A stretch of DNA of 64,000 nucleotides from Adineta steineri (lineage: Eukaryota; Rotifera; Eurotatoria; Adinetida; Adinetidae). The stretch is from the NCBI GenBank assembly GCA_905250115.1, contig CAJNOI010000009.1:444221-508220 (forward strand), written 5' to 3'. Position numbers and translations under genes: made by a program. The notes under the pieces were generated by a model that had not been told where the DNA came from, did not search any database, and saw nothing but the letters and a program-made list of their open reading frames with translations. Below, piece by piece: positions 51,461-61,308 of the stretch (the stretch's first letter is position 1; each line of letters begins with the position of its first letter).

Positions 51461-54313
51461 TTATCGCTCGTATCTGACTCGTTTAAAATTAGTAACAAAT
51501 GTAGCGAAAAGATCGCAAACAATTGCTCCTGTACCAAATATTCCAAGAAATGAACCGATACTTGTTGTTGTTTGAAATAAATCAAATCTACCTGCTTCAC
51601 CGGTAACAGAAACGACAATATGTAAATTATAAATATGCGTATGTAAACGATGAAGTTGACTAGTATTTGGTTCAAAAAAATGTCGAGATACAAGAAATGT
51701 TGAACCTGGATGATATGGATTTTCTTCATAGGGTTTAACATCTAAACGTACAAATTCATAAATAGGTTCACAATATTTCATAGGTCGATCAAGATCACAT
51801 TTCCAACTAATTTTTATTTCGATTAATGAACCATAATAAAACATGAATTCATATTCACTTGAATTACTTTCAACCATTTGTAAGATTTTTAAAATACGAA
51901 ATTTTGGACATAATGGATGATCATTTGGATCATATTCACATGTATCTAAATAATCTTTTGTGATACGATCAGATAAAAGATTATGTCGAATAAGATCTAA
52001 TTGAGGAAATTCAACAAAATGTTTTATAAATATTGTGTAATCGAGTGCTTCATAATTAAATCTTGTACGTGTTGGTGATTTAAACCAACATAATCCATAG
52101 TTTTTTTTAAATAGTTTTTTATTATCAGGTTCATGACGATAAAATGGTGGTAAAATACAACGTGATCGATGATGACATTGATGTTTTGATGAATATTCGG
52201 AAGTATGGTTAAGTATTGTATTATCACAACGTTCTAATATATGTTCAATATCGACAATTCGTGTTGTTATTGATACAGCAGAATTTTCTGTTGCCGGTAC
52301 AATAAAATCATTGACATCAAATAAAGTTTTTGAACAAGTATAATTGAACAAATGAAGTATTTCAATAGAATTATTTGAACAATATGACGGTTGTTTTACT
52401 TTAATTATTACAGCTGATATTGGTGAACGATCAAATATCTGATAAGAATCTCGTTGTACCATTAAATATGAACAACCAATAGCAAGAGATAATTTTACAA
52501 ATAATGATAAAAATCCTATCCATTTTGCTTCAAAACGAACTATTTTAGGTGCTAAAAAGAAATCATATATATGTCCCAGGCAAAGTTTTCTTTTTTTGGA
52601 AGGGAAAAGTCATTCATGAAAAAAAACTTTATTATCTTCTTTGGAATAGTTTTCCTTATATTTTGTTCTATACATCTTCCCAAACTTTATTTTATTTTCT
52701 ATTGAATACAACTTGCGAACTCTTCATCTTCCTAAACTGATATTAAACACAATTTGTGAACTTCACATCTTCCTAAATCTAATTCATTTTTTTATTGAAC
52801 ACAACTTGGAAACTCTATGTCTGCCTAAATCTAATTTATTTTCTATTGAATACTATTTGCGAACGTCACATCATCCTAAAATTATATTCATTTTTTATCG
52901 AATACAACTTATGAACTACAATTTTCTAAAATTTAAAATTATAAGAATATTATTATTGGTAGATTTTAATAGAAATTATATACAGGGTGTCCCAAAAATC
53001 TGGACGGAAAGTTTACGCGAATAACTCAATTACTAAACAAGCTTAATTTGATATTTTTTTTGTTTGGAAGGCGAGAGCATAAATTTGTTTTTGTTTACTA
53101 CAAAGTTTATAAATACTCTTGAAAGGCTATATCTCGACCTGAGAAAATGATAAAATCTTGCTCTTCTTTTCAAAAGATACGATATGAAAAGCTCTACAAA
53201 AACCGCATAAAGTAATCCGATTGACTTACTCTGGTGGCTTTTTCCATACCCAATATGAACAAATCTATATTGTAGTGCTACTTCCCAACACACTAAAAAT
53301 GTTTGTAAATATTTTTGGTATTTAGAAAAATATAGGTTTTCATATAGTCACCATAAGTGATAGCCTTTTAAGAGTATTTATAAACTTTGTAGTAGACAAA
53401 AAGAACTTTATGCTTGCCTCTTCCAAACAAAAAAAATATTAGATTAAGCTTGTTTAGTAATTGAGTTATTCGTGTAAACTTTCCGTCCAGACTTTTAGGA
53501 CACTTTGTAGTTGAGATATTTAGAAGAAGATAAATAATTAGTCATTCTTAGTAGTTTTTAATAAAGAATAAAAAACACCCTCTAAGGATTGATGTAGATA
53601 TTTTCAATAGTATTATATTCAAGGATACCATATATAGTATTTTTTTAATGTTTGTAAGAAGCTGTGAGAAGGCTGATACTATGGAATATTATTAAGAAAC
53701 ATGAAAACAAAATGAATTTATTTTATTCATGTAAATATTCAGTATAAAAAAACAGCATGAGGTATTTTCTATAGTAACAAAACCGAATAAATTTTTTTTA
53801 TTATTTTTCATATTTCCGGATGAATTGTATCTTTTATGAAAGATTATACAGAATTACGTAAAAGAATCACTTGTAAGTACTATTTCCTATGTTAAAATTA
53901 CATAATATAGTGTTGGTTTTATACTTTTTTATTACAAAAGTATTAATCTAAGAACTATTTAGAAATTACTCTATAAAATACACAAATTTTCCATTAACTT
54001 ATAGAAATTTATGATAATGTAAAAAAAGATATCTGTGAACATGCATTAATTATTAATATAGACAAGCTATTTGCTTTAATAAAAATGATTCTCGTGTCGT
54101 AACAGATCAATTATTATTCGCTGCTAAAGCTCAAGGAATACAAATTTAGTAATTGTTTCGAATATCTAATACGTGTGAAAATTTAATTATTTCTAACTTA
54201 CTTTCATAATATGTAATATTCTCTAGAAGACACTTGCATATACAAAAACGTTGTCGTTGTTTCAATAGTAGATCAGTTGTTCTTGACGATATTGAATGCT
54301 TGGAATCACCCAT
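51461..54313 (-). CDS. P2X-type ATP-gated channel homologue
   Basis: Two exons (54313-54202 and 52551-51461, phase 1) give 400 residues, a normal P2X length. The junction rebuilds the conserved cytoplasmic YxTxK motif as YYETPK. TM1 spans about residues 47-67, then SAVIIKVKQ (the lysine pair of the ATP site), a Cys-rich ectodomain with paired cysteines, CPKFRI, IKISWKCDLD, YEFVRLDVK, GEAGRFD, and TM2 with GSFLGIFGTGAIVCDLF. P2X receptors are trimeric cation channels opened by extracellular ATP. The usual Asn-Phe-Arg triad is here TFL (about 322-324), and the later ATP-site Lys aligns with His (about 343), so ATP binding may differ. Intron 1 (1650 bases) contains a minisatellite and a mariner-like MITE. 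An AT-rich promoter lies beyond 54313. Confidence 0.92.
52697..52925. repeat. Degenerate minisatellite, unit about 50 bp
   Basis: About four and a half copies of a unit like ATTGAATACAACTTGYGAAC, followed by a CATCTTCCTAAAT segment; copies start near 52701, 52743, 52793, 52844 and 52897. It is in P2X intron 1. Confidence 0.7.
52983..53507. mobile_element. Palindromic mariner-like MITE in P2X intron 1
   Basis: A 525-base element flanked by TA (52981-52982 and 53508-53509). Its two arms, 52983-53130 and 53360-53507, are both 148 bases and are near-perfect inverted copies; the left end is CAGGGTGTCCCAAAAATCTG and the inverted right end CAAAGTGTCCTAAAAGTCTG. The GTGTCCCAAAA terminus and TA target fit Tc1/mariner elements. 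The middle 230 bases have no transposase. Confidence 0.85.
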
Positions 54314-55147
54314 TTCAAATGATGTGTTGATGTGTCTTCTTTATAAACATCATTGCTATATAATAAATTCAATATTTTACGGTTAAAAAAACCGTATTGT
54401 TAAGATTAATGTTCTAATGTTTATTTATAATCGCTTGTTCATGTATTAGAGAAAAAAAAAGGCTAATGGAAAACAACAAAGCGGTAATGGATCAGGCGTC
54501 TATCTGAATAGCATATAAATATATATATATAGTGCATGAATGATAGAAGGATTGCTGTCTTATCTTTTTGCGTTTCCTACTCGCATTAAATGTTGCCAGC
54601 TATGATGATGAAAAAAAAAAGAGAGCATGCCACTAGAGAAGAAAAAAAGTCGAATCAATAGATATTTATTGATAATAATGATTAACATCAGAAAAAAGAG
54701 AACATAAAAAAAAATACGAGAAATTTATAGAAGATGTATTGATCGTATGTGATGATTTATTGATAGTACCTGATAACATGAAAGAACTTAATAAATAGAT
54801 TTGCATATATATTTTGACATTTTTTTTTTTCGATTTGAATATTATGTAAAGACTAAAAAACATTAGATTAATTGAGTAAAGTACTTATTCAATAGGTCTG
54901 ACAACAAAATAAACGACCTCCATATGATTGATTCACATCTATTGAATAAAAAAAAAAAGAATGAATAGATGGAAAAGGATAATTCACAAGAGAAGCATGA
55001 TTACCCTCAATTATTATTTTTATAAGAGTACGTTAAAGAAAAAAAGAATACATACTGAGCGAAATCATGATATAGCATCATAAAATAAGAAAAGGACCTA
55101 TATAAGTAAAAAAAAATATCGATGTTATTGATAAAATTAAAACAGCA
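54314..55147. other. Divergent intergenic region
   Basis: AT-rich region between the P2X and SLC46-like starts; likely both promoters. Poly-A runs and one TATATATATA (about 54522-54531); no coding signal. Confidence 0.4.
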
Positions 55148-56772
55148 ATGGTATTAACACATAGACCAGCAACCAATTCCAATGAAAACCAGTCATCTCA
55201 ACAACAAAAACCCTATTATTGGTGGATTGTTCTTCCTGTTATTGTTGTTTCTATGACAACAGCAACAACTGAGCCAGTTATTCTTAATGATCTTTTGATT
55301 CAACGTTATCAAGTCGTATATGGACTTGTGAATGCAAGTTCACCATCAAGTGAAACAGCTTGTAATACAGAGGATCTTGCTAATAATACAGCGATTCTTG
55401 AGTTAGCTGACGACGTACAAAAATCAGTTAGTCATTTAAATATAATAATGGCTGGCGTTGGAGCAATACCAGCTGTATTATCTTATGTTATTCTTGGTGC
55501 TAATTGTGATCGTATTGGACGAAAACCTCTTTTAATTCTTCCATGTATAGGAAGAATTATTCGATATACTATCTTTGTATTACTTGTACAACTAGATCTT
55601 AGTGATATTTGGTTTATTATAGCTAATATTATTGATGGTTTATTTGGTTCAAATAGTGTTCTTTTACTCGGAGGTATTGCTTATATAACTGATTGTACAA
55701 CAGATAAACAACGATCAAGTGCTATGGTATTAGAAGAAGCTGCAGTTGCTTTAACTCGTATATTTCCATTATTAGGTGTTGGTTTTTGGTTACAACAACA
55801 TGGTCATACATTACCCATGGCAGTTAATTTAGGTATAAATGTCGGTGCATTAATTTATATAATGGCTTTTCAACCTGAATCACGTGGTGAAAATAATTGG
55901 CATATTTTACATTTTTTAAAACAATTAAGTAAAGTACGTTTAACACCTATACCTGGTACATATCGAGTTTTTCTTAAAAAACGTACTGGAAATGATCAAC
56001 GATCAATAATATTATTTACATCAGCACAGATTGTACTTTTCATTGTTTTATTTGGTTTTGTAAGCATTGATTCACTTTATGTTTATGGAAAACCATTATG
56101 TTTTAATGCATTAGATTTAGCAATAGCGACTAGTGCACAATTTTCTTTAATGATATTTGTATCAATTATTCTTAGTTTCTGGCAAACTAGATTTACAAAT
56201 TCATTATATTTACCATGTATTGCAATATTAATGTATTCAATACATTTAGTTATTTTTGGTATAGCTCAAACTACTTGGGTTGTCTATCTTGGTAAGTTAA
56301 AAATTTATTAAGATTTATTTTATTATTATAATTTTATATTCTAAGCTTTTTTTATTGGATGTTTACTTTTTGTTGTTATGGCTGTCATACGAGCACATTT
56401 AACAAAATTAGTTAATGATACTGAATTTGCACTTGTTTTTATAGCTACTGGAATTGCTGAAACACTTGGATCATATGTTGTTGGTATTGTTGCTAATGAA
56501 ATATATGCCGAAACAATTGCAGTATATCCTGGAATAATTTTTTTTATATTAGCTTTCCTCACATTAATACCATTCATTCTTATTGGGTAAAAAAATTATA
56601 TATATATATATATATTTATTTTTATTCATATTTATTTAGATTACTTTTATTATGGTCATTGTGTAAAAGAAAGAATACAACAACAATAGAAATTAATCAA
56701 GAAGATGCAGGAAGAACAACACATGATAATATAGTTAAACGTGATAGCTCAATTATGGAAACGGCATTTTAA
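55148..56772 (+). CDS. Major facilitator transporter, SLC46-like
   Basis: Three exons (55148-56291, 56346-56586, 56640-56772) with matching phases encode 505 residues. TM1 is near residues 27-46; a glycosylated outer loop with cysteine (SSETACNTEDLANN) follows, then TM2, the MFS loop GANCDRIGRKPLLIL, and further TMs to a total of about 12, with a large cytoplasmic loop in the middle (FLKQLSKVRLTPIPGTYRVF). Exon 2 carries TM10-12 (MAVIRAHLTKLV, IAETLGSYVVGIVANEIY). The long first outer loop and the DRIGRK motif fit SLC46, which in animals moves folates and other small organic anions, proton-coupled, at plasma or lysosomal membranes. The substrate here cannot be told. A TA microsatellite sits in intron 2 (56600-56614). 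Confidence 0.88.
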
Positions 56773-57798
56773 TAGACAAATAAAATAATTGCTGTTATAA
56801 TAATCTAACAAATCACCTGTATGCATTTATGATGAAAGGACTGCCGCAATGTTATTTAAGTAGTGATTGTTTATCAACAAATCGATTAGAGGATAATTAA
56901 TTTGTCTTAAAGTTTTATACTAATGAATACCTCATGAAAATACTTTGAGTTCTTCTAATTATCCATTTTTTCTATTAAAGTTCGTACTTATCGTTTAAAA
57001 ATAATTTAATTATATGTCAATATTGATTGCTTGAATTTCTAACGGCACTATTTTATTATCTATTCCATTATATTTCTATATATCTTTTTTGTTAATTAAA
57101 TAATAAAATAGAAAGTAGAGAACCAGTTGTTTTCACATTTATTGACATATCCCTATGGAACATATACGATTTTCTTTTAATTAAAATCTTTGGTGATAAT
57201 AAAAAATAAAATTTTCATGGATTTTTATTTAAATTCGTAGCGAGTCCTATGATGGAATATAATTTAAACTACATTAGAGATATTATTCTCATTACATATT
57301 ATACAAAGATAGAAATATTTTTTCAAATAAAACAAAAGCTTTATATTTAACCCCATTTTCTTATTCTAGGTGAGACAAGTAATAGAATATTTTTTTTTGT
57401 TTTAACAATATCAGAATAATCTTAAACATACTCTTTTGTTTTTACTTTCTAAACATAAACAATTTGATTTGTTTCTCGTTTTTTTTGACGTACAATACGC
57501 GCGTTTAACAGAATCACAAACTAGCAAAGAATAGAAAAACAAACAAACAAAATATAATTTTTTAAAGACATAAACAAAACAAAAAACACCGAGACAGTTT
57601 TTTTTAACCGAGTTGTAATAAATCACTACAATGAAGATTTCAACTCGAATACAATCGAACATCATGTGTGTCTTTATATTCAAACAATTAAACTGAGAAT
57701 TTCAAGTTGATGTAAGTATATGTCAATATATGAGCAAAATGAGAAAAATAGAATTTAATATCTAAGAATAAGAATTTGTATTTGAGCAGTTTTTTTTG
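56773..57798. other. Intergenic between convergent genes
   Basis: AT-rich 1.0 kb between the SLC46-like and nuclear receptor 3' ends; includes AATAAA-type signals in both directions. Nothing else recognised. Confidence 0.4.
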
Positions 57799-60700
57799 TT
57801 AATATGATGAACCATTATTTAACATATGTCCAGTATTTGTTATAGACATACTATCTGTTTGTTGATAAAATGGAAGAGCTGGAGTTGACGATGAACGTTT
57901 TTCAGATAAATTCGATAGATGATCTTTATTTGTTTTCATTGCTGACATAGTTGAATATTGATCGGTATATATTAATGTATTATCGAGTGAGAATGGTGAT
58001 GATGATGCATTATTATTTTCTAACGAATTGTGACTGAAAGTTTTTGTTTGTGATGAGAAAGTATTTACATCCATATTAAATGATATATCAAACACATCTT
58101 GTGCATCAAGCATTTCTAATAAAAGATCAGCTTGTGGTAATAAATCATTATTACGCATGTCTAAAAATAATCTTATTAATTTCGAACTTAACATTTTAAT
58201 ATGTGATAATTGCAATAAAAGTGTAAAATGCCGAATAGAAGTATCTTGATATACACTAGGATTTAAATCACATGTAAAATGTAGTGTTTGATAAATTTGA
58301 TTTGTTAATATACGAAAAGGTTTTGTTGATGATATAGTTGCTGGTATCGAATTAATAAGTATTGTAGCTTTAAGTGCAATAAATTCTTCATGTGTTGTAC
58401 GTGGATCTTTAAACACTTGAATTAAATTAAATAAATATGTACATATTGAGTTTAATATAGAACTTGATAAATCACGATTTCTAAATTTGAAAAACTAAGT
58501 ATTATTTATTAATTTTGAGTATTGTTTACCGTGGGACAATAAAATCAGGTGCAAATTGTAATGAATCATCATTACGTTCTAATGAACGTTCGATTATATC
58601 GAGAATTAATGTATCTAACCAACTTTGTTCAATCATCGTTACTTGTTGATCAAGTGTTAAACTTTCAGTATAACCTAATAAAAATATATTAGAGATTTGT
58701 TTTTCGTTCAATACAAAAAACAAACTATAAATACCTGGTATGGCTTTAGCCCAATTAATAAGAACAACTAATTCTTGATCAAAAACTTTTGCAAGTAATT
58801 GAAGAAAATATTGATCATCTAATGGACGATTTGTATCAATTTTAGCTGGTAAATTTAAACGAGATGCTTGAGACAGAGTTGTAAGAAATTCATTAGTCGT
58901 TGTTGCAACACGTGTTAAGTCCGATGTAGTCTAAATGAAGAAGAAAAAAAGAAAAGTAATGAAACGATAAAAATTATAATAGAAAAAAGTCTATACCTTA
59001 TTAGTTTGTTGTTGTTGTTGTTGGTGTGATGAATAAGTATTACTATTATTATTCGATTGAGATACCGAAGGTGTGATTGTTGATGTTCGAGCATTAGTTG
59101 TTGATACTGATGATCCATGTTCTTGATTATTTATTGTAGCATTTGAATTTGATGACGTTGATGTTATTTTACAAACCGATACAGCTTTTTTTCGATATTT
59201 TCTTTCTCGTCTTGCTGTACCTTTTGTCATACCGACTTCATAACAACGTCGTAGACGACAAGCTTGACAACTTTTACGACGATGTTTATCAATTGTACAA
59301 GTATTCGTTGCTGGACATACATAATCATTTGTACCTTGAATACTTCGTTTAAAAAATGCTTTACATCCTAAAAAAAAGAATTTTAAGAAAAAGATTTATC
59401 TTTAAAAAAGAAAAATTTACCTTCACAACTCCATACACCATAATGATAACCAGAAGCAACATCATTACATACAGACTTAAAAATAAAAGAAAATATCTAT
59501 GTAATTATATATATTAAAATTTAACTAAACATACACAACGACGCTTATCTTCTGGAGAAGGTTGACCTGGAATAAAGAAAAAAAAAAGAAAATATTTAAT
59601 AATTAAATAATATTTTATATAAATGAAATTTCTAACTATATATTTAAAGAAAATTATCTTAAAAGAAAAAAATATTTGACTCAATATTTATTCTTACATA
59701 TAAACAAAAAATAATGTAAATATTATTGATGAATATTTTATTCGTATTTATTATTATCCTATTCATACCAACCTCTTCCTCCACCTTCAGTTGTAGCTGA
59801 TGGTGTTACCATATTTGATGTTGAAGAACTTTCTGCTATATTATTTGTTGTTGGTGATAATTGTTCATTTTCCATTGATGTTATTGATTGTTGATGATTA
59901 TAAAAATCACTGGAAAATGAATTAAATGATACTGGACTATATGGTTGTTGTTTAATAATTGAAGACATTTTTTAACATATCTTATTATTAGACATTTAAA
60001 TTTTTCAAAAAAAATTATACAATCTAAGGTTATATAGAGACTTTTGTCTATGACAATAATAGTTAAAAATAACCTCGAAAGAAAAAGAAAAAGGCAAATA
60101 ACAAATGCATAATATTCATACTGGTTAATGACGTTGTCTATTTTTTCATTCGACAGTATATTCTCCCGTTTTCTTGTTACATTTCTAGCGAACGCATTTG
60201 CTATTTGTATATACGACTTTTATCTTATATGAAGGTTTTCCTTGTCTGAGTGAAGAGTAACGGAAAAAAAGTGTTCAAAAGAAAAAAATATAAATATAGC
60301 AAAATTATTTTTTCCTTAGTCACATATGAAGAACTATATATATATATATATATGACCTTAGATTAAGTAGGTTGACGAGAATATATATATATTGTTATAA
60401 ACAAAAAAAAAAGGAAAAGATAGAGTCACTCAGAAGAATATTCGAGTTTATATGGTTGAGAGACGAAAAAAAAACGAGATTCCATGAGTGTGCATGCAAA
60501 TAACATAGTTTCTATAATGTATTGCGACGCGAAGGACGATGACGGCAACGATAAAAAGAAAAACGAAGGAAAAGAAAAGAAGAAAAAGAAATGGGTTTGT
60601 CTGCAAGCTTATTCTCTCTGATTTTTCTCACATATTTGTACCCGACAAAAGCGCATGTATATACGCATGTAAGAAGTCATCGTGTTCTTTGCCCTGTATT

Positions 60701-61308
60701 TTGTACAGCTAAATTTCCAACAACAAGAACGATTCTAAGAGATATATACAAGACAAAGAAATGTTTGAAAAGAAAAAAAAAACTATAGAAGAATAAGGAA
60801 AAAAATGTTGTTACAATAGATAATTATTAATTGTTTTCCATTTGAATAAACATTGACAAGAGAAAAACATTTACTTACTATTGGTGAGTCGTTTTTGTTG
60901 TTGCTGTTGTTTATTTGCTGTATTTATATTTTCAATGGATCGATTAAAATGTGTCGGATGATTAAAATTTGTAGTTATATTATGTTGTGATTCTGAATCG
61001 GATTCAACCACTGTGTAATGAATATCATTTATTTGTGTTGACTCTTTTGTTTCAATTTTAAAATTCATCGATGGATTTTGTGTATTATCTATCATTGATT
61101 CATTAATAAATTCTAACCATGATTGTCTTTTTAATGAATAATCCATATCTAATAATTTTTTTGGTACTGTTAACTAAAAAGAATAAATATGTTTTTTTTT
61201 CTAAAAAGTAAATAATCATAACGTTACATTTAAATCACTCGAAGAGATTGAAGGAATGATGAATGGTATTTGCGGTCGATGAAATTGATATTTATCAGTA
61301 AGAGACAT
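57799..61308 (-). CDS. Oestrogen-receptor-type nuclear receptor (NR3A-like)
   Basis: Common exons 59566-59535, 59475-59421, 59367-58997, 58930-58735, 58674-58530 and 58480-57799 encode the DNA-binding and ligand-binding domains. Two alternative 5' parts join them in phase 1: 61308-61228 plus 61173-60879 (618-residue form) or 59968-59773 (558-residue form). The first zinc finger has P-box [11 protein letters not shown], as in oestrogen and ERR receptors; the second is [20 protein letters not shown], followed by [10 protein letters not shown]. The LBD has [27 protein letters not shown] and the helix 11-12 part [16 protein letters not shown], strongly ER-like. A Ser/Asn/Thr-rich F-type tail of about 95 residues follows. 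It should bind oestrogen response elements as a dimer; ligand dependence is unknown, as several invertebrate ERs are constitutive. An intron splits the P-box. Confidence 0.93.
59773..59968 (-). other. Alternative first coding exon of the nuclear receptor
   Basis: Starts [15 protein letters not shown] and ends in phase 1 at GGAAGAG|GTTGGT. It cannot follow exon 60879-61173 in frame through its upstream AG, because that would need a different phase. Both this exon and the distal pair fit the same acceptor at 59566. Confidence 0.6.

Noticed and set aside
52697-52925. Regularly spaced repeat as a CRISPR array
   Set aside because: Units are contiguous and diverged with no unique spacers, in an animal intron.
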